A stretch of DNA of 64,000 nucleotides. Origin: Trichosporon coremiiforme. Its lineage: Eukaryota > Basidiomycota > Tremellomycetes > Trichosporonales > Trichosporonaceae. Location of the stretch: positions 831,956 to 895,955 of the forward strand of contig BCJJ01000002.1 of assembly GCA_039545355.1 (NCBI GenBank), given 5' to 3'. The stretch's first letter is position 1. Every line of letters starts with the position of its first letter. The position numbers and the translations under genes were made by a program. Positions 1 through 11,628 of the stretch are shown in pieces. Under the pieces are notes generated by a model that saw only the letters and a program-made list of their open reading frames with translations, had not been told where the DNA came from and searched no databases.

Positions 1-1475
1 TGGTGGCGTTGATGTCACCGTTGCGCGAAGCAGTCATCAGGAACTTCTCGAGGGCAGCCATGTCGGTAGCCCAGGGTCCGTTGTCGAACGCCTTGACGAG
101 CGAAAGGATCTTGTCGAGCGAGACGGTCTCGTACACACGCGAGAGCTCCTGGATGAGACGCGAGAGAACGACGTCACGGAGAGCGGGGAGGTACGCAGCG
201 TACTCGGCGGGGAGGTTGGCGACGATGGGGGCGAGCTGCTTGCAGGCACGGAGGGGCTGGAAGTCGGTCTCGAGGATGGTATAGAGCTGACGAACGTCAC
301 CGGGAACACGCTTGAGGTGCTTGGCGGCGGCGTCCTGGACAAGAGCCTGACGGGTAGGCATCTTGGGAAGGTTGAGCAGAGCGACGAGGCGCTGCTTGGT
401 CTCGACGTCACCAAGGGGGACGGCAAGAGCGGAGAGGAGAACGGCGACGGGGGCACGCTCGGAAACGGTACCGGCGCGCTCCGCGTACTGGTAGTAGCGA
501 GCCCAAGCGGCAGCGTGGAATACAGCAGTCTGCTTGCCACCCTCTGCCTTGAAAATCTGGGTGAGCTTCTCGTAGTAGTTGGCCATCATGCTGGGCTTGG
601 CGCCCTTGCGGCCAGCGACGAGACCGTGAACATCCTCAACCGAGCGGAAGGCCTCCTGCCAGAGCTCGAGCTCGACAGCGGTCTCGAGCTGGAGGAAACG
701 GGTGTCGAGGTGACGCGCAAGGGTCTCGGGGTCGTGGAGGTTGACGGAGTGCTGCTGGTGGCCGTACTTGGCGGCGTTCGAGAGGTCCTTGCGGAGACGC
801 TGTTCACAAAGACGACGGAAGTCCGACTTGCGCTGGTGCTCCTTGCAGAACTGGAACGCACGGTGAGCGATCTGCTGGTAGATGACCTCGAGACGGTCGT
901 TGCTCTTGGCAATGTCAAGAGTGACGTCGTACGAGTCCCAGCAGAACTTCTGGGCGGGGCCGATCAGGCGGCGCTCAATACGCTCACGGTCACCAGCCGA
1001 GTCGATGAACGAGTCGTAGAGCATGGTGGTGGGCTGGAGAGGGAGGTCGTCGTCCTGAGGCTCAGAGCTGGAGGCGGGGAGGGCAGAAACCTCCTTCTCG
1101 GCCTGCTCCATGGCAGTCTTGAGCTTGGCCTCGGCCTGCTCAATGAAATGCAGGAGAACACGCTCAATCGAGGGTACGTTCGTGTTCTGGGCAGCGTTCT
1201 TGTAGTGAACGAGGGCCTCACGGGCGTCCGACTTGCGCTGGAGAGCAACGCAGAGGTCGAGGTACTTAATCATGATCGGCTCGAGAGTCGGGATCGGAGT
1301 GTGCTTGAAGCGCTTCGACTGGAAGACCTCGGACAGGAACTCGAAAGCCTGAGCCTGCGACTGGGTCGTGCCGAGAGCGAGGAGCTCCTCAGCACGCTGG
1401 CGACGTTAGCATTCGGCCCAGAGGGGCTAGACGTACCCTCAGTGCGTTCTCGGGCTTGACGTAGACGGGGGGCAT
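1..1475 (-). CDS. TIF32: eIF3 subunit a (TIF32), N-terminal part
   Basis: Largest scaffold subunit of translation initiation factor eIF3, acting in the cytoplasm on the 40S pre-initiation complex. The model starts at ATG 1475 and has one intron (1397-1436); the 3' end lies outside the window, so about 478 residues are seen. The N-terminus reads MPPVYVKPENALR then RAEELLALG after the splice, matching the conserved fungal start of the family. Long alpha-helical repeats follow and the visible end reaches into the PCI region. It diverges from the epsin gene. A 380-codon open frame on the plus strand over the same bases is its antisense shadow. Family identity is secure; only the missing C-terminus is unknown. 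Confidence 0.95.
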
Positions 1476-2247
1476 GTTGTATCAGGTGGGGAGTAGGTTA
1501 CGCGGGATCGCGTTTGGACGAACAATGGGTCGTCTTTTTGTCGTTTCAGGTGGTGTCGAAGTTTTCGAACTAAGGGACCAGACTACTCTTCCTCACTACC
1601 TGCGGCGACGCAAATGGCAGCGATTTATCGACGTAGTAACTGGGAGGGGAGTAGAGGTGTCGTGGAGGACGGTAGAGGTGGTGAGGACGGCAGATCGGCC
1701 AGTCTGGTGTCTGGGAGCGTCCTGGGCTGGCGGCACGGTGGTGGTCGAAAAGTGCGTGCAGAGCCACGCTTGATTGTTCTCGTGGACGGAGTTATGGGTG
1801 TGTGGCACTCGGCCTGCTCACCCTGGCTGGCTGGCTGGCTGGCCCTGGGTGGTGCTGTCTGGTGCGCGCGGTGGTACTACGGCCGGAAGCATTTGGGTGA
1901 CTGGGCCACCCACTGAAGGCCGCCTGGTGACGCCACCGCCCATTCAGGCAGGCTCGTCCGGCTGGGCTGGGCGTCCGCAGGGTGAGGGACTGGCTGACGG
2001 TACGACGCTCGGCTCCTGCCTGGACGGTCCGGACGTCTACGTTCGCATGTACCGTCCAGTCCAGGTCCAGTCTCAGCCGCACGCACGGTGTGGTATGACA
2101 TACATCGTCGCTCCTCTTCTCGTCTCAACTCTTGCTTCTTGCTACATCCAACAATACCCCTTCTGACCCTCCTTGCATCACACATCTGTGCTTCTATCTT
2201 CCCCTCCCCCCTCTCCCATCTCTCACCACCCCCTCCATTAGCCAGCC
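1476..2247. promoter_or_regulatory. Divergent promoter region, TIF32 / ENT1
   Basis: About 770 bp between two start codons pointing away from each other, so it should carry both promoters and 5' leaders. It contains a short GGCT tetranucleotide run near 1825-1842 and a pyrimidine-rich stretch at 2190-2240 just before the epsin ATG. Small open frames occur on both strands but none has splice support or a recognisable product. No specific transcription factor site is claimed. Confidence 0.55.
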
Positions 2248-4237
2248 ATGGCCGCTCAACTGCAGCACTTGTGAGTATGACCGCATTCGCCGCTCAGAGA
2301 TGGAGCTGACGAGACAGTGGCCGAGGCGGTAAGTCTTCTTCCGACACTCATCGCCGCCGCCCGCGATCAGTAAATCCGAGCAGACGCTGACTTGCATACA
2401 GCCCTCCGAGTAGCGAAGAACTACACCAAGGGATACAGCGACACACAGGTGAGCCATTGCGTTCTGCGCGGCAAGCTGACGACCAGACGAAAGTCCGTGA
2501 TGCGACTTCGAACGATCCGTGGGGCCCGTCGGGCACACAGATGAACGAACTCGCCCAGTTGACCTACAAGCAGTGAGTGGGCAGTGCGGACGGGCGTGAT
2601 AGGCGCATAGCTCCGTCTGTGCCTCCAGGAGCCTATGGCTGACGCTTTAGGGGCGACTTTGTGGAGATTATGGAGATGCTCGACAAGCGACTGAACGACA
2701 AGGGCAAGAACTGGCGTCATGTGTTCAAGGCGCTCACTGTGCTCGACTACATCCTGCACGCCGGATCGGAGAACGTTGTCATCTACTTCAAGGACAACTT
2801 GTACATTGTCAAGACGTTGAAGGAGTTCGTGTATGTCGACGACCAGGGCAAGGACGTCGGACACAATGTCCGACAGAAGGCCAAGGACATTACGAATCTG
2901 CTCCAGGATGAGGACCGGCTGCGCGCAGAGAGGAGGCAGCGCGGTGCGATGCGTGACCGCATGCTCGGCAACATTGCCGATCACGGACTGCAAGGCGAGG
3001 ACGACTACGGCGGCCGAAACTACGACAGCTCGTGGCGCGACCAGGAGCGCAGACCCGCGCGCCGCAACGATGAGGAGGACTCGGACCTGCAGCGTGCGCT
3101 GGCCGAGAGCATGCAGAGCAGCCAGGACGAGGACCTCCGCCGCTCGCAGCAGCAGCGGGAGGAGGACGAGCTCCAGCGTGCGATCCGGCTCAGCGAGGAA
3201 GAGGAGGCGAAGAGGAAGCGGGAACAGGAGGAGGCGAACCAGCGCGCCCTCATGGACGACAACTTCCAGCTCGAGTCGAACAACATGTACACCCAGCAGC
3301 CGCAGCAGACTGGCTTCCCACTCGTCGACATGAGCGGCGGTTGGAACCAGCAGCAGCTGCAGCCGCAGTACACGAGCTTCAATGTGAGTTTTGCTCAGCT
3401 TTTGCGTAATTGACGTTCAGCCCTTCGCCGCCCAGATGCAGCAACAGCAACAGCAGCAGCAGATGTACCAGCAGCAGCTTCTCCAGCAGCAGCAGCAAGA
3501 GGAGTACATGCGGCAGCAGCAGGAGGCGCAGGCGCGTGCGCAGATGCAGTCCTCTCTGCTTCCCCAACACACGGCGTACGGCTCAAACAACCCCTTCGCG
3601 CCCAAGCCGACGATGCCGCAGCAGACCGGCTCTCTGTTTGACTCGAATCCGCAGCCGCAGATCCAGCAACAGCCGACGGGCATGTTCGGCAACTCTTTCA
3701 ACCCGCAGGACAACAACAACAACGCGTTCACCCCGCAGAGCAACCAAACGCTCACCCCAACACCGGCGGCGCCCCAGCCCTTCACGGCGCCGAAGAAGGA
3801 CGACGGCGAGCATGCTGGCCTCGCCAACCTCATCGGGCGGGGACGCGAGGACGGTCTCGACACGTTCGGAAACGTCGGCAACCTTCGTGAGTACTGCGCT
3901 GCGCTGAATGGGGTGACTGCGGGTAGCATCTCTGCAATTTCTGCGGAATGTCAGAGAGCCAAGACAAGATGACGCGGGCGCGTCGACGCAGACGAGCGAG
4001 GCGATGCAGTCCGCAGCCGCCCTACTGCCGGTGATTACGCGTAGCTCTTGCTGACGTCCAGGTATTCCCCAGGGCGCGATGTTCCACAACTCGAACCGGC
4101 TCGCGATGCAGGGCACGGGCCTCGGCGCGAACAACCCGTTCGGGCAGCAGAACAACAACAACAACAACAACCAGCAGCAGCAGCAGAACCAGCAGAACCA
4201 GCAGACGAACAACGAGCAGCCCTTCTTCACGATCTAG
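2248..4237 (+). CDS. ENT1: Epsin (ENTH domain, UIMs, NPF motifs)
   Basis: Endocytic adaptor that binds PI(4,5)P2 with its ENTH domain, ubiquitinated cargo with UIMs and EH-domain proteins with NPF motifs at clathrin-coated sites. Exons: 2248-2270, 2318-2328, 2402-2448, 2487-2572, 2651-3383, 3421-3886, 4062-4237, giving about 513 aa. The start reads MAAQLQHFGRGALRVAKNY, typical of ENTH. Two UIM-like helices with LQRALAESM and LQRAIRLSEEE cores lie near residues 195-235. NPF occurs three times (NPFAAQ, NPFAPK, NPFGQQ), the first created at the junction of exons 5 and 6. Poly-Gln/Asn tracts fill the tail. The last intron (175 nt) is long for this genome and might hide another small exon. Confidence 0.93.
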
Positions 4238-4800
4238 GCGAGCGAGCGCTGTGTGGCTCGCCATGTCTGGAGAGCGTGTTCCCGGCCAGTGTTTGTTGTC
4301 GTATAATGTTTCAGGGCGAGGCGGTGCCAGTGACCGGCGGGGAAGCGAGGTCACAAGCGAGATGAGATTGAGATCTGGAGTCAGATGGCGAGTGGCGGGC
4401 GAGCTAGCGCTGGTGAGCGGGCAACAGTCCAGTGACGGCAAGCTCATAGACTGGCGTCACCCATACATCGAAAGGCGACGCGATACCATAAAACGGTCAC
4501 TTGACACTTACTCTTGCGCCACGCTGCTAGCCCTCGTAGTCGTTCCTGTGCCCGCCAGCGTTTACTACCAGTTTACATAGAGACGGAAATGTTCCTGTAC
4601 AAGTATTTTTTCCCTTTTTCCGCTGTTCATTTCCCTTTCCCTCTCCTTTGTCTGCCCCCATTTATAGTTTCCTAGGCGCCCATCATGAACGTGATATATG
4701 AGTGCGTATTTTGCATAATTGGCCGTTGTCTACACAACACAACAGGCACTTAAACAAAGGAAGGTATCGGTATCTTTACGTTTGGAAAAAGACGGGGTCA
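4238..4800. other. Convergent intergenic stretch, ENT1 / CAB5
   Basis: Roughly 560 bp between two converging genes, presumably their 3' UTRs. It is more AT-rich than the coding flanks from about 4580 on, with T-runs near 4606-4620 that could serve 3' end formation. No gene or repeat is recognised. Confidence 0.4.
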
Positions 4801-5761
4801 CTACTCCAGAATACTCTTCTTCCTCAACGGCTGCATCTCGTGTTCCTCGGGCTTCAATCGCCTTTGCTCGACCTCTCCCCTTGATCTCCTGCGCACTTTC
4901 TTGGCACAGAGGTACGTCCTGAGCAGGCTGATCCAGCCAGCGACAAGTCCGACAGGGGGCACGAGCCAGCACAGGCGCCACCACCACCCCGTGCTACCTC
5001 CCTGCTGCTGCTTCCACCTTGCGACGACGCGGTCGACTTGCGCCTCCAAGTCACTAAAAGTGCCGCTGTTGTCAATGACGGAGGTCGCGTAGTTGAGCTT
5101 CGCGGACATGGGCATTTGGGCCGCCATACGGTCCTTCGCCTGCGACTCGGTCAGGGGCGGGTTGGGCGGAATGGGCGGGCGGGCGAGGAGGCGGGACAGC
5201 TGGAGTTTATCGTTGCTTGCTGTCAGCTGGCGTGCTCATCCGATCAGCTTGCTGCCTTCCTTCTACAGCATGGCCCTCGTGGCGGAAGAGCAACTGGAAG
5301 GAAGGCGCACTCACATGTACACGACAACAACCTCGCCGACCCACTTCCACAGCCCCGCCTCGATGAGGAGCGGCACGTCGAGAATGACGCACCACTCGCC
5401 CCTCAGCCACGCCTTCAGAATACCGACGACCATGGCCCGGCGGACTCTCGGATGGACCACGCCGTTGAGCCAGTTGCGCTCGTCCCGGTCCTTGAACACG
5501 ATCTCGCCGATTGCTGAGCGGTTCAGGCTGCCGTCGGCGTTGAGGACGCGGTCGGCACCGAAATGGTCCACTACCATCCTGAAGCCACTGGTGCCGGGGG
5601 CGATCACGTCGCGCGCCAGAATGTCTGCATCGATGATGGGCAGGGAGTGCCGCTCCCTCAGCATCTTGGAGACGGTCGACTTGCCTGGGGGTTTAGCTTT
5701 GCACGCAGAAACAAGAGAGCTCACCCGTGGCGATGCCGCCCGTGAGGCCGACGACGAGCAT
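4801..5761 (-). CDS. CAB5: Dephospho-CoA kinase
   Basis: Last step of coenzyme A synthesis: ATP-dependent 3'-phosphorylation of dephospho-CoA. Exons 5725-5761, 5315-5684 and 4801-5215 give 273 aa. The N-terminus MLVVGLTGGIATGKSTVSKM carries the P-loop, completed across intron 1. Then come the substrate-site IDADILARDVI and the DVPLLIEAG segment of the CoaE family. The second intron must end at AAG (5216) to avoid a stop, an unusual acceptor. After the kinase fold there is a hydrophobic stretch near residues 213-238 (WWWRLCWLVPPVGLVAGW) followed by a basic tail, consistent with a C-terminal membrane anchor; that localisation is inferred. Confidence 0.9.
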
Positions 5762-6383
5762 GGTGCCTGCTGCTGCTGCTGCTGCTGCTGCTGTTGATGA
5801 GGAAGGAAGTAGGATCAAGTTGAGCTCCTGCCCATCCGGTCACCTGAGGGCGCAGCTCGCCGACGCGAACCGGCATCTTGCCTATACCGAGCTTACAGCC
5901 GGGAGTGGAGGCCCATAACGTGGTCTTGCGGACTTGGTTTAACTCGGCGAGACCACGTGCAGTCAAACGTCACTCTCCCACGCTGGATACCAAGCTTAAT
6001 CAGCCGCCGCTGTGCCTGCCCCGCACGCCCTGGGTCCAAGTCCGCCTTGAGCGGCAAACTCTATCAGATAACTGCTTGTAATCCCCGCTCATCCATTCGC
6101 CACGGAGCTTAATGCCGATGTAATTCCGAATAATTACACTTGTGCCCGCCGCCGCGCGCTGGGATTTCGCCACTGGCACTACCCAGCCGAGGTCGGGCGG
6201 GAGCAGAAGTCGCGGGCGGGGCTCGAGTGAGTTTAGCAATCCTCTGCTCTCTGCTGCTCCTACGCAATACCGGGTTAGTCGCTACCCTGTCCTTCGTCCT
6301 TCCTGTTCCACACTTAACTTATTCCTTCCTAGTCTCTATCTTGACATCGACAACTTTCTCCCACTATCACTACTCTAACCACA
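5762..6383. promoter_or_regulatory. Divergent promoter region, CAB5 / ISU1
   Basis: About 620 bp between divergent start codons. A (CTG)n-type run at 5767-5794 sits immediately upstream of the CAB5 ATG, so it lies in its leader or promoter. A pyrimidine-rich leader precedes ISU1 (6290-6383). No motif is assigned. Confidence 0.5.
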
Positions 6384-7202
6384 ATGTTCCGCTCCGCCCT
6401 CGCTTCCACTTCGCGCATGGCCATGCGCGCCGCCGCCCGCCCCATGGCTGCCCCTATCGCCCGCGCCCCCATCGCCGCGACCCAGGTCCGCGCCTACCAC
6501 CCCAAGGTCATTGATCACTACGAGAACCCTCGCAACGTCGGAAAGATGAACAAGGCCGACCACGACGTCGGTACCGGTCTCGTCGGTGCGCCAGCGTGTG
6601 GAGAGTGAGTATCCCCTGCTCCGAGACGGAAAACAGGAAATGGGGCAATGACGTGAGGCGGCTCGGTGTTAGATGGGGCCGTGTCTTGTCAGTCACAGAA
6701 GGGCTGTGGCGAGTGCGTTGCAGCGAGCCTTCACCATCCCTCGTGACGTGACAAGTTTGCCCAACAGATACGCCAGAAGTCACGGTCTCTAGCCTGCCTC
6801 AAGACTTCTCACGTCCCACGTCCTGAAAACTTGCCGTCTCGGGCTACCCAGCCGAGTGTCCAAGCGCTAACGTGCAGTGTCATGAAGCTCCAGATCCGTG
6901 TCGGCGAGGACGGCATCATCGAGGACGTCAAGTTCAAGACGTTCGGATGTGGTTCCGCCATCGCGTCCTCGTCGTACATGACTGAGCGTGTCAAGGGTCT
7001 CTCCCTCGAGGAGGCCGGCAAGGTCAAGAACACGGAGATCGCCAAGGAGCTCTGCCTCCCGCCCGTCAAGCTGCACTGCTCGCTGCTCGCCGAGGACGCG
7101 ATCAAGTCTGCGATCAAGGACTACCAGGACAAGCGCTCGAAGCGTCTGGCGGCCGCGCAGGCCGCCGAGGCCGTTCCCCAGGCCGCCGCCGCTACCGCCT
7201 AA
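6384..7202 (+). CDS. ISU1: Mitochondrial Fe-S cluster scaffold (IscU type)
   Basis: Scaffold on which cysteine desulfurase builds [2Fe-2S] clusters in the mitochondrial matrix. Exons 6384-6604 and 6878-7202 encode 181 aa. The first 30 or so residues are Arg/Ala-rich without acids (MFRSALASTSRMAMRAAARP), a typical matrix-targeting presequence. The three cluster cysteines are present in APACGD, FGCGSA and KLHCS. The LPPVK motif that binds the Hsp70 chaperone precedes the third cysteine. APACGD is split by the 273-nt intron. A short Ala/Gln tail extends past the usual end. Identification is very secure. Confidence 0.96.
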
Positions 7203-7655
7203 ACTCGTCAACCTCTCTCTCCAATTCTCACCCACCGTTCGCCCTCATCCCATTCTCAATCCCAAGTGATGAAAAGCAAGTCTCAGACGTCCTGAGTCGT
7301 GTACGCATCTAGTCTCTAGTCGCGGTGGACCGATGAGAAGGAGAAAACGCAAGAAAATCTAGACCTCCCAAACGGCCGACTCGCTTTCGAGTCGGCGACA
7401 CCCAAAATCATCAGACCTCAGGGCCAAAGTGAACGGCGTAGACCCGTGTATCACTCAATTGTTGTGTAGCGCGCGACGGCGCAGATGAGGACGTAGCAGC
7501 AAATGCATTTTTTTCTTCTAGCGCGAGCGAAGCGAGGGATGGGAGCGGGGAGACCGATGCGTGTTCTGCTTAACTCGTACTGAACGGCACTGAACGGCGA
7601 GGGGGCCATGGCTGAGAGCGCGCTAGACGACCTGGCAGCACGTAGGGAAGGAGGA

Positions 7656-7736
7656 TGGGAGCAGTGGGAGCAGTGGGAGCAGTGGGAGCAGTGGGAGCAG
7701 TGGGAGCAGTGGGAGCAGTGGGAGCACTGGGAACAG
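7656..7736. repeat. 9-bp tandem repeat, unit TGGGAGCAG, nine copies
   Basis: Nine head-to-tail copies, the last two with single substitutions (TGGGAGCAC, TGGGAACAG). The unit length is a multiple of three, so every frame reads through as a tripeptide repeat (Trp-Glu-Gln in one plus frame). The surrounding frame has no splice or start support, so I treat it as a noncoding minisatellite. Confidence 0.9.
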
Positions 7737-8084
7737 ACGGGGAAGCACGGGCGGATCTCAGAACCCAGCCGTAGAGGAGCCGTAGAGAACACATGCCGGG
7801 TTGCTATCAGATAAGCCGAGAGCCGCGTAGGCGTAGTGGGCTGGCCGAGGGGGTGAGTCGTCGTGCCGTGGCCGGCCGGCCGGGTGGCGAACGGGTGGGG
7901 AATGCAAGTTTGCGCGATTTGGAAGAGTCGAAGCGTTCGGGCATCGGCCGACGTCACTTTGTTTTCGCCACCCGTTATTATTGTTAACCCGAGCGGCGGA
8001 ACCGAGCCAGCCGACTGAGTCGGTGACTCGGCGACTTAGTTAACATGCACACATGGACGCTGTACGCTGCACGCTACACGCCGA

Positions 8085-8119
8085 GAACTGCGCTGAACTG
8101 CGCTGAACTGCGCTGAACT
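8085..8119. repeat. 10-bp tandem repeat, unit GAACTGCGCT, 3.5 copies
   Basis: Three perfect copies and a half copy of GAACTGCGCT in the intergenic region. The unit is short and perfect, which suggests recent slippage expansion. Confidence 0.85.
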
Positions 8120-8538
8120 TGCGGCGGAGTTCTACAGTCCAGGCTCGATGAGCAGATGCAGCGTATTCTCAGTCGCAGCGAACGTGGCCATGTCCTCCCT
8201 CCACCTCGATCTTCGGCTGGACGCTCTCGCTCATCACACACCTCACTCACCTCACCGCCACAAGTCAACGATACACGCTTGTGCGTCATCGTCTCTAGAT
8301 ATGTATGCATCACGGTTGATGATTGTGGAAACGTTAGGGCTAAAAATGACTTATGCTGATGGTTGATGTTTCATTGAGCTGGCTCAAGACTGGGCAGCAG
8401 CTTGAGACAGGAGAAGCGGACGCGGGGCAGGCTAACGCGGATACTTTCAGCTACAGCGATCCGATCCTACAATCCGAGGGAGACAGGGAGGCAGGCGACG
8501 CTCTGAGCTCGAAGAGAGTGATGAGCTCACTCACTCGC

Positions 8539-11357
8539 TCACTCGCCCTCACTCAACTCGCTAGCACTATTGTCATTCCCAAAGAACGCAAACGCCTTCG
8601 CCCTCCGCGTCCTACTCGCGCTCCTGACATTGGGAGAATGCACCTCTCCGTCGTCCCTGATCCTTGACCCGGCACGACTCCCTCCCCCGCTGGAGTACCC
8701 AGACCTCGTCCTTGACCGTCCCTGCCGCGGGGTACGTTCAGGGGGAGGCGCGCCCGTATCGTACTCCCCGTATTCCGGCAAAGGGGCGAGTGTAGCTTCA
8801 GATTCTGTGCGGGGCACGTTGCGGTGCAAGCTTGACTCCCGGGCGTGGGCGTACTCGACTTCCTTGGGCCGACCCCTCTCAAGTGCTTCGCGCTCACGCA
8901 GCTCGCGCTGGCGTTCACGTTCCCGAATATCACGCTCGAGCATTTCCCGCTCGCGAGCCTCACGAGCTTCCGCGTCCCATTCCGGATTGCCCATCGCGCT
9001 CTGCGTCGCCGACGAGGGCGAAGTACCCGCCACAAGCGTGGACGATGACGGCATCGGCTCCTCGAGGCTCGAGACCGAGTCGGACGGACTCGAGCCATCC
9101 TCGAGTTTTGCGCGCTCGGCACTAACCCGCGCGAGGGCGTGACGCAGCGCGACCTCATCGTTGGCCAGCGCCTGAAGCTGAGTCTCGCGCGCGAGGGCTT
9201 CCTCGTGCGCTCGAATTTTCGAGGACAGGCGAATGTTGGCCATGTCCGTTTCGCATTTCTCGAGCGCCTTCACCAGGTGTCGCTGGGACAGGGGCGGCGG
9301 GGCCTTGTACCCGCCTGACGCGAAGCGGTTCGGGCTCTGCACGCCGCTCCTGTCGTTTTCTGTTTCCTCCACCAGTCGTCGCCGGCCGCGGGGCGCGGGA
9401 CGCTGGGAGGATTCGGGAACAGGGCCCGAGTCCACCAGCTGGACGCGTTGTGGCTGGGCGGGCTCCGCGTCCGGCGAGCGCACGTCGGGGGTGCGTTCGC
9501 CCGCCGTCGACCTGTCGTCGATATCGAACTCGTCGTCCGAGTACTCGTCCGAGTGCTCTTTCGCGTCCATGTCGGCCTCCTCAAACACGACAAAGGATTT
9601 CTGCTTCTCGCGGTCGTTCCACCGCAACGTTCTCGAAATGGAACGGAACCAGTCCGTGCTCTGCTTGTCGGCGCACACTGTCGGGAAGGGGAATTTGGAC
9701 GCGGTGATTTTGATGTGGTCGCCTTGCTTCAGCTCGACGCGCCCGCGCCCGTCGAACGAGGCCCACGCCGTCGATCGGCTGTTGTACGGCACGCACACGC
9801 GCAGCTCCATACCGTCTGGCAGCAGCATGGGCCGGAAGCTCAGCGTGTGAGGACAGATCGGCGTAAGCAGGATCGCAGGGATACCGGGGTGCACGAGCGA
9901 ACCGCCCGCAGAGAGCGAGTAGGCGGTTGATCCCGTCGGTGTCGAGACAGTCAGACCGTCAGCCTGCACCGTCGTCAGGTGGTGGTCGTCTCCGAACACC
10001 TCGAGCAACGACACGAACGGCGACGGTCCCCGGTCCACGACGAGGTCATTGAGCACCTCAAACTGCTCAACCGGCCTTGTCGTGAAGCACAGCACCTCGC
10101 GCTCCTTGTCGTCCGTCTCGGTCTCTGTCGACTCTGATCCGCCCTCCAGCGCCTCCCATCCTTCGCGGTCGACCTGCTGCACGAGGATCTCGCCGCCCGG
10201 TTTCCGGATCGCTTTCCGCTTTCCGTGCGAGTTGACGACTGTCGGCTCATCAGGCGCGACAGCACGGTACACGGTGCAGCTGAAGCGCATGCGGAGGTTG
10301 ACGCGGATGCCCTCGTCGACGACCTTGTTGATGATCGACTTGTAGTCTTTGAAATTGAAGTTTGTCAGGAAGCCGAGCGACCCGAGCGCAAACGGCAGCA
10401 CTGGCGGGACAATCTTCTGGCTGTGTTTGTGTCAGTGGGAACCACATTATGCGAGGTTTGGGCCGAGGCGCCGAGAGCCCGAGCAGGTGATCTGCGATCT
10501 GGGCGTCGCGACGCCACGGCCCGGCCTATCGGCCAATGCTTACAAAAGCCATGACGTGAACAGCACGGTGCCGTCTCCGCCGAGAGTGATGACAAAGTCG
10601 AAGAGTTGCGGCGTGTTCGAACACATCTCGGGCGTCCAGTAGCGCAGCTGGCCCTCGCCGCTGCTCCCGTTTCCGTCCTTGGAGCTGTAACCCGACGCCA
10701 TTGTGGAGATACTCGTGCTTGAAGCGTTTGCTGATCTTGATGCCCTCCGGCGCAGAACGGGCTGGAACAACTCGGGGTAATCGCGCTCCAAGCCCGCGGC
10801 GTCGAAGCGCTTCGACTTCTTCAGCTGCGCGTCGACATACACGACCATGCCGCGGCCCGGGGAACAAGCGCGGCGATCCCGCGAGTCAGCCCTTTCGGGC
10901 GTGCCGGAGCAGCTCTTGTCGTCCTTGCCACACCCCTGGCCGTTCTGTCCGTTCTGTCCCCCACGCTGCATCAGGTAGAGCGCGAGGTCTCGCGTGAGTG
11001 TGATCAATCGGTTGTCGCGCGCCTTTGTGACGATGAGAATGTGCTGAATGCGCGAGTGGACCTTTGTTCGTCCGAGCTGCTTGCTGACCTCGCGCACGCC
11101 CTGGGCGGTCGCAGCGAGCTGGCGGGTTAGGCTTGTGGCCTCCTCGTCATCGTCGTCGTCGGCGTCAAACTCGGTGTCGATCTCGATCTCGGGCGTCAGC
11201 GGCGGGCCCTCGCGCTCCATGCTTTGTCCGACGCTGATCGAGCTGCTCTTGTCCGACTCGTACCCGTTCTCGGCGCCGGGCGACGGCGTCTTGGGCACGC
11301 GGGGGAAGGCAGGTGTCAGCGGCTGGGGGCGGGGGTGGCGATTGTGCGAGGCGCGAG

Positions 11358-11389
<32 letters not shown>

Positions 11390-11628
11390 CCTCGGAGCTT
11401 CTGGCGGTGCGGGGAGAAGGCATGGTCGGCCTGGTTGTGACGGAGCCAGTCTTGGAGCGCTCCCTTGCGATCGAGCCCCGAGTGGATGAAGCAAGGGACG
11501 GCTGGGTCGTCGGCGACGTCGGGGCTCATGTGGACCTTCTTCTTGGCCGTGTGGAAGGTGTCATCCTCTGTGCGCGAGTCGGTGATCTTGGACAGCGGCG
11601 AGGGCACCCCTGGCAGTCGGCGGTGCAT
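8539..11628 (-). CDS. UTR1: NAD kinase with long N- and C-terminal extensions
   Basis: Phosphorylates NAD(H) to NADP(H), the source of cellular NADP. Exons 10544-11628 and 8539-10420 encode about 988 aa. The catalytic core spans roughly residues 330-680. It has the GGDGTVLF motif just before the intron, GSLGFLTNF right after it and the TPTGSTAYSLSAGGSLVHP signature further on. The N-terminal 200 residues are disordered with a 10-residue poly-Gln and acidic runs. The last 300 residues are low complexity with a charged, probably coiled-coil segment (residues about 790-850). Length is well above the 500 or so of typical yeast enzymes. The start is the first ATG in frame. Cytosolic UTR1-type assignment is inferred from the lack of an obvious presequence. 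Confidence 0.92.

Larger units (their letters stand above)
7203..8538. other. Long convergent intergenic region with two tandem repeats
   Basis: About 1.3 kb between the ends of ISU1 and the NAD kinase gene, much longer than other convergent gaps here (90-180 bp). It holds the 9-bp and 10-bp tandem arrays listed separately and palindromic, G/C-rich stretches around 7860-7900 and 8000-8040. No open frame has splice support or a recognisable product. Confidence 0.5.

Noticed and set aside
317..1459. 380-codon open frame on the plus strand
   Set aside because: Antisense to eIF3a, which has clear family identity on the minus strand.
7608..7814. Frame encoding a Trp-Glu-Gln repeat
   Set aside because: It is produced by the 9-bp minisatellite; no intron or homology supports translation.
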